Source of the DNA: Rhodoferax sp. TH121
Lineage (GTDB): Bacteria > Pseudomonadota > Gammaproteobacteria > Burkholderiales > Burkholderiaceae_C
Direction: 5' to 3'
DNA: 64,000 nucleotides
NCBI RefSeq assembly: GCF_002251855.1
Contig: NZ_NOXW01000022.1
Coordinates: 806,001-870,000 of the forward strand
Shown: positions 1 through 8,503 of the stretch, piece after piece
Layout of the letters: each line of letters starts with the position of its first letter
Position numbering within the stretch: the first letter of the stretch is position 1
Program-made: the position numbers and the translations under genes
Notes under the pieces: model-generated
Databases searched by the model: none
The model's input: the letters and a program-made list of their open reading frames with translations, nothing else
Told to the model about the DNA's origin: nothing

Positions 1-433
1 ATCGCTGAAATACGGTTCCCAGGCCATCGTGGTGGCCATCGACGCCAAGCGCCGTTCCGATGAAGACGCAGCCACCCGTGGCCCCGGCTGGGATGTGTAC
101 AGCCACGGCGGGCGCAAGAACACCGGCTTGGATGCCGTGGCCTGGGCCACTGAGATGGCGCGCCGTGGGGCTGGCGAAATCCTGCTCACCAGCATGGACC
201 GTGACGGTACCAAGAGCGGCTTTGACCTGGCGCTGACCCGTGCCGTGGCCGACGTCATCAGCGTGCCCGTGATCGCCAGCGGCGGTGTGGGCAGCCTGGA
301 CCACCTGGCCGATGGCGTGCAGCAGGGCGGGGCCGATGCGGTGCTGGCTGCCAGCATCTTCCATTACGGCGAATACACGGTGGGCCAGGCCAAGGCGCGC
401 ATGGCTGAGCGCGGAATTCCTGTCAGAATTTAA
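1..433 (+). CDS. hisF: Imidazole glycerol phosphate synthase cyclase subunit HisF (5' partial)
   Basis: C-terminal 143 residues of HisF; the reading frame enters at base 2 and the start lies before the window. HisF cyclises PRFAR, with ammonia supplied by HisH, to imidazole glycerol phosphate and AICAR in histidine synthesis. Visible family motifs are VVAIDAK, whose Asp (codon 41-43) matches the catalytic Asp130 of Thermotoga HisF, then [28 protein letters not shown] and the late [14 protein letters not shown] phosphate-binding region. The stop is followed by a dispersed repeat and then hisI, so this is the distal end of a his operon. The assignment is firm; only the missing N-terminus is unknown. 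Confidence 0.96.
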   Translation, partial: SLKYGSQAIVVAIDAKRRSDEDAATRGPGWDVYSHGGRKNTGLDAVAWATEMARRGAGEILLTSMDRDGTKSGFDLALTRAVADVISVPVIASGGVGSLDHLADGVQQGGADAVLAASIFHYGEYTVGQAKARMAERGIPVRI

Positions 434-440
434 GCCCTTT

Positions 441-490
441 GGGGCTTTAGCCCCCGTAAATGCTGCGCAAGCAGCTATGAATTGGATAGC
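441..490 (+). repeat. Dispersed 48-50 bp repeat, copy 1 (hisF-hisI gap)
   Basis: This fills almost the whole hisF-hisI gap. It has a GGGGCTTTAGCCCCC-like left part, which can itself form a hairpin, then TGCTGCGCAAGCAGCTAT and a terminal GGATAGC. The same layout recurs at 3685, 7225, 18812, 26481, 49179 and 60396. The function is unknown. The TGCTGCGCAAGCAGC core is nearly self-complementary and could form RNA structure between the two his genes. Confidence 0.75.
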
Positions 491-492
491 AC

Positions 493-906
493 ATGGAACC
501 CACTCTCCCCCCGCCGGTCAGCTGGATCAAACACATCCGCTGGGACTCCAAAGGCCTGGTGCCCGTGATTGCGCAGGAGCAGGGCACCAACGACGTGTTG
601 ATGTTCGCCTGGATGAACCGCGAGGCTCTGCAAAAAACCGTGGAGCTGGGCCGGGCTGTGTATTTCAGCCGCACACGCGACAAGCTTTGGTACAAGGGTG
701 AGGAGTCCGGCCACGTACAGAAGGTGCATGAAATTCGCATGGATTGCGACAACGACGTGATTTTGCTCAAGGTCACCCAACTGGGTCACGAGCCCGGCAT
801 CGCATGCCACACCGGCCGTCACAGCTGTTTCTTCAACGTGCTGGAAAATGGCGAATGGAAATCGGTAGACCCGGTCTTGAAAGATCCGGAGTCGATCTAC
901 AAATAA
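493..906 (+). CDS. hisI: Phosphoribosyl-AMP cyclohydrolase HisI
   Basis: A 137-residue cytosolic enzyme that opens the adenine ring of phosphoribosyl-AMP to give ProFAR, the third step of histidine synthesis. The family signature is clear: [29 protein letters not shown], the metal-site stretch MDCDND, and [13 protein letters not shown] with the conserved zinc-binding cysteines. The length is normal for a monofunctional HisI that is not fused to HisE. Its start lies just after a dispersed repeat, and hisE follows 11 nt after the stop, so the two are probably cotranscribed. Confidence 0.96.
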   Translation: MEPTLPPPVSWIKHIRWDSKGLVPVIAQEQGTNDVLMFAWMNREALQKTVELGRAVYFSRTRDKLWYKGEESGHVQKVHEIRMDCDNDVILLKVTQLGHEPGIACHTGRHSCFFNVLENGEWKSVDPVLKDPESIYK

Positions 907-917
907 CGCCCTACAAC

Positions 918-1301
918 ATGTCCACCTCTCAAGACTCTTTGGCCGCCCTGGCTGCCGTGATAGAAAGCCGCAAGGTCGCCAACGGTGGTAACCCGGACGC
1001 GAGCTACGTGTCCCGCCTGCTGCACAAGGGGCCCGACGCCTTTTTGAAGAAGATTGGCGAAGAAGCCACGGAAGTGGTGATGGCCGCCAAGGATGCGGAC
1101 CATGGCGGTGATGCCAGCAAGATCGTCTACGAGGTGGCCGACCTGTGGTTTCACACTATGGTGGCGTTGTCGCACTACAACTTGTCGCCGGCCGATGTGA
1201 TTGCAGAGCTGGAGCGCCGTGTCGGTACCAGCGGGCTGGAAGAAAAAGCTTTGCGCAAGGTGCTAGCGCGTGAGGCGGAGCCCAAAGCCGATTCCCACTG
1301 A
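918..1301 (+). CDS. hisE: Phosphoribosyl-ATP pyrophosphatase HisE
   Basis: A 127-residue cytosolic enzyme of the all-alpha NTP pyrophosphohydrolase (MazG-like) fold. It hydrolyses phosphoribosyl-ATP to phosphoribosyl-AMP, supplying HisI encoded immediately upstream. Diagnostic stretches are [20 protein letters not shown], with the metal-binding Glu residues, and [17 protein letters not shown]. The ATG at 918 is chosen because the protein then begins close to the family N-terminus ([11 protein letters not shown]); longer in-frame versions would run back through hisI. The next gene starts 10 nt after the stop, with an AAGGAG ribosome binding site. Confidence 0.95.
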   Translation: MSTSQDSLAALAAVIESRKVANGGNPDASYVSRLLHKGPDAFLKKIGEEATEVVMAAKDADHGGDASKIVYEVADLWFHTMVALSHYNLSPADVIAELERRVGTSGLEEKALRKVLAREAEPKADSH

Positions 1302-1311
1302 AGGAGTGTTT

Positions 1312-1707
1312 ATGAGCCAGGATTTCACCACCCCCACCGAAGTGCCTAGCCTGGAAAAGCTGCAGTCGCTCAACACCGTGGGCACCATCAGTTACGTGCT
1401 GCACCTCATCGTGGCGGTCAGCGCCTTCATTCCGGGTGGCCAGTTTGGCGTGACCCTGCTGCTGGTGGCTTTAATTCTGGACATGGTCAAGCGCGACGAC
1501 GCGGTGGGCACTTGGCATGCCTCGCACTTCCGCTGGCGCATCCGCTCGGTGGTGATTGCGGGTGTGGCCTACCTGGTGACCATGCCCTTGTTTCTGTTGC
1601 TGTATTTCCCTGGCGCGATCGCTTGGGCCCTGATCTCGGTGTGGTTTCTGTACCGCATCATTACCGGCTTCATCGCCATGAACAAAGGCCAGGAGATCGG
1701 TGCATGA
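1312..1707 (+). CDS. DUF4870-like small membrane protein
   Basis: A 131-residue integral membrane protein with about three hydrophobic segments (roughly residues 22-45, 80-97 and 100-118) and a short polar N-terminus. It resembles the DUF4870 family found next to hisE and a HIT-family gene in many betaproteobacteria. No catalytic motif is visible and the role is unknown. The start is set by a strong AAGGAG site 7 nt before the ATG at 1312. Its TGA overlaps the ATG of the HIT gene (ATGA), which suggests translational coupling. Confidence 0.75.
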   Translation: MSQDFTTPTEVPSLEKLQSLNTVGTISYVLHLIVAVSAFIPGGQFGVTLLLVALILDMVKRDDAVGTWHASHFRWRIRSVVIAGVAYLVTMPLFLLLYFPGAIAWALISVWFLYRIITGFIAMNKGQEIGA

Positions 1708-2078
1708 GTGCGCATATGCCAGGCCACGATGCCAACTGCATTTTTTGCAAGATCATTGCCAAGCAGATTCCCTCCAAAGCGGTGTACGAGGACGAGCAGG
1801 TCTACGCGTTCCACGACATCAACCCCTGGGCGCCGGTGCATTTTTTGCTCATTCCCAAGGCCCATATTCCCAGCATGGCGCACATAGGCCCCGAGCACGC
1901 GGGCCTGATGGGTCACATGATGGCCCTGGTACCAAAGTTGGCGCTGGAGCAGGGTTGCAACCCGTACCCGGATGGCGGTTACCGGCTGGTGACCAATACC
2001 GGTGCAGAAGGGGGGCAGGAAGTACATCACTTGCATTTCCATGTGATGGGGGGGGCTCGCCCTTGGTTGCGGGGTTAG
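1704..2078 (+). CDS. HIT (histidine triad) family nucleotide-binding protein
   Basis: A 124-residue cytosolic HIT protein of the HINT branch. Such proteins hydrolyse purine nucleoside phosphoramidates and acyl- or aminoacyl-adenylates. The N-terminal CIFCKIIAKQIPS is typical, and the C-terminal VHHLHFHVMGG carries the His-x-His-x-His triad. The start overlaps the preceding stop by 4 nt. The substrate in the cell is not known for most HINT proteins and cannot be read from the sequence. Confidence 0.92.
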   Translation: MSAHMPGHDANCIFCKIIAKQIPSKAVYEDEQVYAFHDINPWAPVHFLLIPKAHIPSMAHIGPEHAGLMGHMMALVPKLALEQGCNPYPDGGYRLVTNTGAEGGQEVHHLHFHVMGGARPWLRG

Positions 2079-2152
2079 GTGTTGGTGCAAGGCGCGGGAA
2101 AAAGGGCTTTGTCTGCGCCGACTAGAATTCAACAAATCGTTAGGAGTACATC

Positions 2153-2392
2153 ATGGGTTCATTTTCTATTTGGCACTGGTTGATTGTTCTGTTGATCGTG
2201 GTGATGGTGTTCGGCACCAAGAAACTCAAAAACATCGGTTCCGATTTGGGCGGTGCGGTCAAGGGCTTCAAGGACGGCATGAAAGATGGCTCCACCCCCG
2301 CTGCCGATGACAAGCCGGCGGCCCCTGCGCAGCAAGTGGCCAACGCTTCAGAGAAAACCACGATTGACGTGGAAGCCAAGCAAAAAAACTAA
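2153..2392 (+). CDS. tatA: Sec-independent translocase subunit TatA
   Basis: A 79-residue membrane protein. One N-terminal transmembrane helix (about residues 5-20) is followed by the FGTKKL hinge, an amphipathic helix with the [15 protein letters not shown] signature, and a polar tail. TatA oligomers form the protein-conducting element for folded twin-arginine substrates. AGGAG lies 8 nt before the ATG. It is the first gene of tatABC, and the Rieske protein encoded at 7.9 kb belongs to a family that commonly uses this pathway. Confidence 0.95.
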   Translation: MGSFSIWHWLIVLLIVVMVFGTKKLKNIGSDLGGAVKGFKDGMKDGSTPAADDKPAAPAQQVANASEKTTIDVEAKQKN

Positions 2393-2406
2393 AGCGTTAG
2401 TACGGC

Positions 2407-2850
2407 GTGATTGACCTCGGCATATCGAAGATGGCGCTGATCGGCGCGGTGGCGTTGATCGTCATCGGCCCCGAGAAGCTGCCCAAAGTGGCCCGCACCG
2501 TGGGTGCCTTGCTGGGCAAGGCGCAGCGCTACGTGGCGGACGTGAAGGCCGAAGTCAACCGCTCCATGGAGCTCGATGAGCTCAAGAAGATGCGCGAGAC
2601 GGTGGAGGGCGCTGCCCGCGACGTGGAGAACTCCATCCAGACGCAGGCCAGTGACTTCGAGAAATCGTGGTCGGAGGCTACCGACACGGCGCTGGAGCCC
2701 GAGCCTCCCGCCTACAAACATCCCAATAAAAACTGGCGCCTCAAGCAAGGTGCCATGCCCCAGTGGTACAAGGCCCGCCATGGCGTGCGGACCAAGGCAC
2801 AGTCGGGCGCGGCCCGCGTGGCGCGCTTCCGTCCGCCGCGCGTACGCTGA
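2407..2850 (+). CDS. tatB: Sec-independent translocase subunit TatB
   Basis: A 147-residue protein starting at a GTG ([21 protein letters not shown]). It has the TatB N-terminal transmembrane helix, the [13 protein letters not shown] hinge and amphipathic region, and a charged, probably coiled-coil middle (about residues 55-90). With TatC it forms the receptor for twin-arginine signal peptides. It is longer than TatA, as expected, and lies 14 nt downstream of it. The GTG start is supported by agreement with the conserved N-terminus of the family (M-x-D-x-G). Confidence 0.94.
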   Translation: MIDLGISKMALIGAVALIVIGPEKLPKVARTVGALLGKAQRYVADVKAEVNRSMELDELKKMRETVEGAARDVENSIQTQASDFEKSWSEATDTALEPEPPAYKHPNKNWRLKQGAMPQWYKARHGVRTKAQSGAARVARFRPPRVR

Positions 2851-2870
2851 CCTTTTTACCTTTTCTCCCC

Positions 2871-3665
2871 ATGGCATCTGACGACAACAAGCAGGACGAG
2901 CTCGCCGGTACGGAGCAGCCCTTTGTGCAGCACTTGATGGAGCTGCGCGACCGCTTGGTCAAGGCCGCCATCGCCGTGGGCGTGGCCCTGGCGCTGCTGG
3001 CGCTGTACCCCGGCCCGGCCGCGCTCTATGACATCCTGGCGGCGCCTTTGGTCTCCACTTTGCCGGCCGGCGGCAAACTGATTGCCACGTCGGTGATCTC
3101 ACCGTTCCTGGTGCCGCTCAAGATCATGCTGATGACGGCCTTTCTGCTGGCGCTGCCGGTGGTGCTGTGGCAGGTCTGGGCCTTTGTGGCGCCCGGGCTG
3201 TACAGCCATGAGAAAAAACTGGTGTTGCCCCTGGTGGTGTCCAGCACCGTGCTGTTTTTTATCGGCGTGGCGTTTTGTTATTTCTTTGTGTTTGGCCAGG
3301 TGTTCAAGTTCATTCAGAGCTTTGCCCCCCAAAGCATTGCAGCCACGCCGGATATCGAGTCTTACCTTGACTTCGTTCTTTCCATGTTCCTGGCCTTTGG
3401 CCTGGCATTTGAGGTGCCCATTGTGGTGATTGTTCTGGCGCGCATGGGCATCGTGAGCATCGACAAGCTCAAGGCCTTCCGCAGCTATTTCATCGTGCTG
3501 GCCTTTGTGGTGGCCGCCATCGTGACGCCACCTGATGTAGTGTCCCAACTGGCCTTGGCCATACCGATGTGCATCTTGTACGAAATCGGCATCTGGGCAG
3601 CACAGATCTTCATCAAGCACACCCAAGCACCGTCTGATGAAGCCCCCGCACCGGATGCGTCGTAG
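2871..3665 (+). CDS. tatC: Sec-independent translocase subunit TatC
   Basis: A 264-residue polytopic inner-membrane protein with six predicted helices. The opening PFVQHLMELRDRLVKA carries the conserved H-L-x-E-L-R-x-R motif that contacts signal peptides, and later blocks such as AFVAPGLYSHEKK and GLAFEVPIVV are typical. The ATG at 2871 is used because it gives the normal TatC N-terminus; a longer in-frame version would run into tatB. Transcription likely ends at the hairpin at 3740-3764. Confidence 0.96.
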   Translation: MASDDNKQDELAGTEQPFVQHLMELRDRLVKAAIAVGVALALLALYPGPAALYDILAAPLVSTLPAGGKLIATSVISPFLVPLKIMLMTAFLLALPVVLWQVWAFVAPGLYSHEKKLVLPLVVSSTVLFFIGVAFCYFFVFGQVFKFIQSFAPQSIAATPDIESYLDFVLSMFLAFGLAFEVPIVVIVLARMGIVSIDKLKAFRSYFIVLAFVVAAIVTPPDVVSQLALAIPMCILYEIGIWAAQIFIKHTQAPSDEAPAPDAS

Positions 3666-3684
3666 CGTCATTTGGTAACGAATT

Positions 3685-3733
3685 GGCTGCTAGGCCGCAT
3701 GGTTGTTGCGTAAAAAGCTCCTAAAAATATAGC
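3685..3733 (+). repeat. Dispersed 48-50 bp repeat, copy 2 (degenerate)
   Basis: A diverged copy of the repeat seen at 441-490. It has GGCTGCTAGGCCGCAT, then TTGTTGCGTAAAAAGCTC, ending in AAAATATAGC. It lies between the tatC stop and the bidirectional terminator. Length and element order match the other copies, but the core has several mismatches. Confidence 0.55.
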
Positions 3734-3734
3734 A

Positions 3735-3764
3735 AAAAAGGCGACCCAAAGGTCGCCTTTTTTT
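3735..3764. terminator. Bidirectional rho-independent terminator between tatC and the DegS-like gene
   Basis: A perfect 7-bp stem GGCGACC/GGTCGCC (3740-3746 with 3751-3757) and a CAAA loop, followed by seven T on the plus strand and preceded by an A run that gives a T run on the minus strand. It sits between two convergent genes, so it can end both transcripts. Confidence 0.9.
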
Positions 3765-3791
3765 GTGTCTGCAAGGGCTTGTGCCGCTGGT

Positions 3792-4934
<1,143 letters not shown>

Positions 4935-5032
4935 CGGGAGTTCCAGCAGGCGCGGCACACCGGTGTGCCGCGCAGGGCAAATTGTAGGCGGCATGGGCTC
5001 GCGCGTTACAGTGGTGCATTGCGTTGTTGACC

Positions 5033-5398
5033 ATGCAAACCATCCTCATCCACCCCGCGGCGCCGTCCAAACCCCCAGAGGGCGCCCCCTGCAATGGCTG
5101 CGGCGTGTGCTGCCTGGCCCAGCCATGCCCCGTGGGCATGCTGTTGTCACGCCGCCGGCACGGGGCTTGCGGGGCCTTGCGCTGGGAAGCCGCGCAGGCC
5201 GTTTACCGCTGTGGGGCCATCACTGCGCCACGTGCCGCCGTGGTGGTTGCACTGCCACCTTGGCTGCGATGGCTCGCCCCAGTGCCTGCCGCTTTGTTAA
5301 AGCGCTTGGCCCGGCGCTGGGTGGCTGCCGGGCAGGGCTGTGACAGCGACCTGCAGCCCCTGTCCCCCCCGCCCGCTACAACGACAATCCACTCTTGA
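5033..5398 (+). CDS. YkgJ-like cysteine-cluster protein (putative metal/Fe-S binding)
   Basis: A 121-residue protein with a dense N-terminal cysteine cluster, CNGCGVCCLAQPCPVG (about residues 22-37), and more cysteines at GACGALRW and VYRCGAI. This pattern resembles the YkgJ/zinc- or iron-chelating cysteine-cluster family, often annotated as 4Fe-4S binding in betaproteobacteria. A hydrophobic stretch (VVVALPPWLRWLAP) follows. The function is unknown. The ATG at 5033 is preferred over a TTG at 5024. It is divergent from the protease gene and 16 nt upstream of the Nif3-like gene, likely in one operon with it. Confidence 0.7.
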   Translation: MQTILIHPAAPSKPPEGAPCNGCGVCCLAQPCPVGMLLSRRRHGACGALRWEAAQAVYRCGAITAPRAAVVVALPPWLRWLAPVPAALLKRLARRWVAAGQGCDSDLQPLSPPPATTTIHS

Positions 5399-5414
5399 TC
5401 TCGCCGTTTGCCTT

Positions 5415-6167
5415 ATGACTGACCGTACCACCTTGCTCTCCACCCTAGACGCGCTGCTACAACCCGAACGCTTCAAAGACTACGGCCCCAACGGGCTGCA
5501 GGTGGAGGGGCGTTCTGAGGTGAACTCTTTGGTCTCGGGCGTCACGGCCAGTCTGGCGCTCATCGAGGCGGCCATTGCAGCCAAGGCCGATGCCATCTTG
5601 GTGCACCACGGCTTGTTCTGGCGCGGCCAGGATGGCCGCGTGACGGGCTGGATGCGCCAGCGCCTGGGCCTGCTGCTGGCCCACAACATCAACCTCATTG
5701 CCTACCACTTGCCGCTGGACGCTCATGCCGAACTGGGCAACAACGCGCAGTTGGGCAAGGTATTGGGGCTGGTGGCGGACGCCCGCTTTGGCGAGCAGCA
5801 GCTGGGCTTTGCAGGGCCCGCGCCTGCGGCCCTGGCCACCGCGCAGGCGCTGGCCGACCATGTGCATGCCTCACTGGGCCGTGCCGTGACTCTGGTGCCC
5901 GGGGGCGCACAGCCGCTGCGCCGTATTGCCTGGTGCACCGGTGGCGCCCAAAGTTATTTTGAAGACGCCATTGCCGCCGGGGCCGATGCTTTTATCACCG
6001 GCGAGATTTCCGAGCCCCAGGCCCACTACGCGCGCGAATGTGGTGTGGCCTACATCGCCTGTGGCCACCACGCCAGCGAGCGCTACGGTGCGCCAGCAGT
6101 GGCTGCCCACGTCGCCTCCCAATTGGGGCTGGTTCACACCTTCATCGATATCGACAACCCCGCATGA
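5415..6167 (+). CDS. Nif3-like dinuclear metal center protein (YbgI family)
   Basis: A 250-residue member of the Nif3/YbgI family, which forms hexameric toroids with a two-metal site; it is often named GTP cyclohydrolase 1 type 2. Metal ligands are visible in VHHGLFWRGQ (His-His), HLPLDAH (Asp) and, near the C-terminus, ACGHHASERYG (His and Glu). The ATG at 5415 gives the normal family N-terminus and length; a longer version from 5340 adds a low-complexity leader overlapping the upstream gene. It overlaps pdxA by 4 nt. The biological substrate is not settled for this family. Confidence 0.9.
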   Translation: MTDRTTLLSTLDALLQPERFKDYGPNGLQVEGRSEVNSLVSGVTASLALIEAAIAAKADAILVHHGLFWRGQDGRVTGWMRQRLGLLLAHNINLIAYHLPLDAHAELGNNAQLGKVLGLVADARFGEQQLGFAGPAPAALATAQALADHVHASLGRAVTLVPGGAQPLRRIAWCTGGAQSYFEDAIAAGADAFITGEISEPQAHYARECGVAYIACGHHASERYGAPAVAAHVASQLGLVHTFIDIDNPA

Positions 6168-7210
6168 GTGACACTGTTCTCCCTGTCGCTATTACGCTGG
6201 GCGACGCTGCTGGCATTGGCCCCGAAATCATTGCCCAGTCGTTTCTGCGCAACCCCGAGGCCGTGCAAGGCTGCTTTGTCGCTGGGGATGTGCAAGCCAT
6301 GCGCCGCGCATTGGCCGTGGTGCAGGGTGCCGTGCCACTGCCCGTAGTGGAGCTCGCAACCCCCGCTGAGGTCTTGCAGCTACCCCCGCGCTGCCTGCCG
6401 GTGTTGCAGGTGGGCGATGCGCTGACGCCCGTGGCCTGGGGGCAGGTCAGTGCTACCGCGGGCGAATTCGCCGGGCGCTGCGTCGGGTGGGCAGCCGACG
6501 CCGCGTTGCGCGGCGAAATCGCCGCGCTGGTAACGGCACCGCTGCACAAGGAGGCCTTGTCCGCCGCCGGTGCGCCCTACGACGGCTATCCAGGCCACAC
6601 CGAGATGTTGCAGGCCGCAGCGGCGCGCCATGCTGGCGTGGCGGTAGACGCGATGCCGGTGCGCATGATGCTGGCCAACGACGAGCTGCGCACCGTGCTG
6701 GTCAGCATCCATGTGTCGCTGCGCGATGCGCTGGCCGCGGTGACCGTGGATAACGTCTTGCAAACGATTCGGATCACCCACGACGCGCTGTCTCGCACAC
6801 TGGGCCGTGCGCCGCGCATTGCTGTGGCCGGTGTGAACCCGCATGCGGGCGAGGGCGGCCTGTTCGGTCGTGAGGAGCTGGATACGGTGATCCCGGCCAT
6901 CGAGGCAGCACGCGCCCAAGGCTGCCAGGTCTACGGTCCGATTGCGCCTGACACCGTATTCATGCGCGCCCGCCATGCGCCGGGGCATCCGGGCGAGTTT
7001 GATGTGGTGGTGGCCATGTACCACGACCAGGGGCTGATTCCCGTGAAGTACCTCGGCGTAGAGCAGGGCGTGAACGTGACGCTGGGCCTGCCGCTGGTGC
7101 GCACCAGCCCGGACCATGGTACTGCGTTTGACATCGCTGGCACGGGCCGCGCCGACCCGTCCAGCCTGCTGGCGGCCATTCGGATGGCGCGCCAGCTTTC
7201 ATTGCCCTGA
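6164..7210 (+). CDS. pdxA: 4-hydroxythreonine-4-phosphate dehydrogenase PdxA
   Basis: A 348-residue NAD-dependent dehydrogenase that oxidises 4-phosphohydroxy-L-threonine on the DXP-dependent route to pyridoxal 5'-phosphate. Landmarks are TLGDAAGIGPEI near the N-terminus (usually GDPAGIGPE), TAPLHKEAL, YPGHTEM, HVSLRD, GVNPHAGEGG, MYHDQGLIPVKYLG and TSPDHGTAFDIAGTGRAD. The three metal-binding histidines lie in GHTEM, IHVSLRD and YHDQG. The ATG overlaps the preceding stop (ATGA), so it is probably translated together with the Nif3-like gene. Confidence 0.96.
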   Translation: MSDTVLPVAITLGDAAGIGPEIIAQSFLRNPEAVQGCFVAGDVQAMRRALAVVQGAVPLPVVELATPAEVLQLPPRCLPVLQVGDALTPVAWGQVSATAGEFAGRCVGWAADAALRGEIAALVTAPLHKEALSAAGAPYDGYPGHTEMLQAAAARHAGVAVDAMPVRMMLANDELRTVLVSIHVSLRDALAAVTVDNVLQTIRITHDALSRTLGRAPRIAVAGVNPHAGEGGLFGREELDTVIPAIEAARAQGCQVYGPIAPDTVFMRARHAPGHPGEFDVVVAMYHDQGLIPVKYLGVEQGVNVTLGLPLVRTSPDHGTAFDIAGTGRADPSSLLAAIRMARQLSLP

Positions 7211-7224
7211 TTTGAGATGAAGTA

Positions 7225-7273
7225 GGGTCTTGGGCCCCGTGGATACTGCGCAAATAGCTATAAAAATGATAGC
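7225..7273 (+). repeat. Dispersed 48-50 bp repeat, copy 3 (pdxA-mscL gap)
   Basis: The copy lies between the convergent pdxA and mscL genes: GGGTCTTGGGCCCCGT, then TACTGCGCAAATAGCTAT, ending AAAAATGATAGC. It is followed by GTATTGCGCGGG. This copy keeps the GCGCAA core and the ATAGC end intact. No separate T-tailed terminator is visible in this gap. Confidence 0.75.
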
Positions 7274-7293
7274 GTATTGCGCGGGTCGGCGTT

Positions 7294-7722
7294 TTACTTC
7301 TTGAGACTGTCGCGGATCTCGCGTAGCAACAGCACGTCTTCGGGCGTCACCACGGGGGCGGGCGCCGCAGCCGGAGCTTCTTTCTTCAGGCGGTTGATTT
7401 GCTTGACCATCAGGAAAATGATGAAGGCCAGAATCGTAAAGTTCACGGCCACGGTGATGAAGCTGCCATAGGCAAATACGGGAATGCCGGCTTTTTTGAG
7501 TCCGGCCAGGGTGGTTTCGGTGCCGGGTGGCACGGCCCCCAATACCCAGAACATATTGGAGAAGTCCAGTTTTCCGATGATGGCGCCCACCAGCGGCATG
7601 ATCAGGTCGCCCACGACCGAGTCCACAATCTTGCCAAAAGCAGCACCAATGATCACGCCCACAGCCAAGTCAATCACATTGCCTTTGACCGCGAAATCCT
7701 TGAATTCCTGAATCATTCCCAT
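7294..7722 (-). CDS. mscL: Large-conductance mechanosensitive channel MscL
   Basis: A 142-residue inner-membrane channel that opens under membrane tension and releases solutes during osmotic downshock. The N-terminal amphipathic helix [20 protein letters not shown], first transmembrane helix [20 protein letters not shown], periplasmic loop, second helix ([19 protein letters not shown]) and charged C-terminal helix are all present. The ATG at 7722 has GGAG 9 nt upstream and is preferred over 7716. It is divergent from petA. Confidence 0.95.
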   Translation of the reverse strand: MGMIQEFKDFAVKGNVIDLAVGVIIGAAFGKIVDSVVGDLIMPLVGAIIGKLDFSNMFWVLGAVPPGTETTLAGLKKAGIPVFAYGSFITVAVNFTILAFIIFLMVKQINRLKKEAPAAAPAPVVTPEDVLLLREIRDSLKK

Positions 7723-7807
7723 CGCTTGTTGCTCCAAAGTGGTTGAAAGAAGCCGAGTATTACCGACAAAACAGGGGTAAACCAGAGCAGCCGCGTCAAC
7801 TGGCGCG

Positions 7808-7837
7808 TTGAATGTCCCCACTGCCGTCAGCTACAAT
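7808..7837 (+). promoter_or_regulatory. Candidate sigma-70 promoter of petABC
   Basis: TTGAAT (7808-7813) and TACAAT (7832-7837), separated by 18 nt, lie 40 nt before the petA start codon and face into the operon. Both hexamers are close to consensus. No other good promoter is seen in the mscL-petA gap for this direction. Confidence 0.65.
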
Positions 7838-7877
7838 CCCGGCTTACCCCTACTAGCGATGTTCATTGAGGATTCTC

Positions 7878-8492
7878 ATGAGTGAAACCCCTGTCGACAG
7901 CAAAAAGATCGACTCCAGCAAACGGACCTGGCTGATTGCTTCCGGCTGTGCTGGTGCAGTGGGCGGTGTCGCAACCGCCATCCCCTTTGTGAGCACTTTC
8001 CAGCCCTCCGAGCGCGCCAAGGCCGCCGGTGCTGCCGTGGAAGTGGACATCGGTGAACTCAAACCCGGTGAAAAAGTCACGGTGGAGTGGCGTGGCAAGC
8101 CGGTCTGGATCGTCCGTCGCACTCCAGAGCAGGTGGCCGCGCTGGCGGGTATCGATGGGCAACTGGCAGACCCCAAGTCGGAGCGCAAGCCCGATGAACT
8201 GACGCCCGAGTATGCCCGCAACGAGGCGCGCTCTATCAAGCCAGAATTTTTTGTCGCAGTCGGTATTTGCTCTCACTTGGGCTGCTCGCCTTCCGACAAA
8301 TTCCAGACCGGTGCCCAGCCCTCGCTGCCCGACGACTGGAAGGGCGGCTTCTTGTGCCCCTGCCACGGTTCCACTTTCGATATGGCTGGCCGTGTCTTCA
8401 AGAACAAGCCTGCACCAGACAACCTCGAAGTGCCGCCGCACATGTACCTGTCTGACAGCAAGCTGCTGATCGGCGAAGACAAGAAAGCCTGA
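7878..8492 (+). CDS. petA: Ubiquinol-cytochrome c reductase Rieske iron-sulfur subunit
   Basis: A 204-residue membrane-anchored Rieske protein of the bc1 complex (complex III). It takes electrons from ubiquinol and passes them to cytochrome c1 on the periplasmic side. The N-terminus has a KRTW-type positively charged stretch before a hydrophobic anchor (about residues 15-38), resembling a Tat-dependent signal anchor. The 2Fe-2S ligands are in CSHLGC and CPCHGSTFD near the C-terminus. GAGG lies 6 nt before the ATG at 7878. It is the first gene of petABC, with a promoter at 7808-7837. Confidence 0.96.
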   Translation: MSETPVDSKKIDSSKRTWLIASGCAGAVGGVATAIPFVSTFQPSERAKAAGAAVEVDIGELKPGEKVTVEWRGKPVWIVRRTPEQVAALAGIDGQLADPKSERKPDELTPEYARNEARSIKPEFFVAVGICSHLGCSPSDKFQTGAQPSLPDDWKGGFLCPCHGSTFDMAGRVFKNKPAPDNLEVPPHMYLSDSKLLIGEDKKA

Positions 8493-8503
8493 GGAAGAAC
8501 AAC

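Noticed and set aside
5340..5414. Longer Nif3-like protein starting at 5340
   Set aside because: The extra 25 residues are low complexity, overlap the upstream cysteine-cluster gene and precede a clear family N-terminus at 5415.
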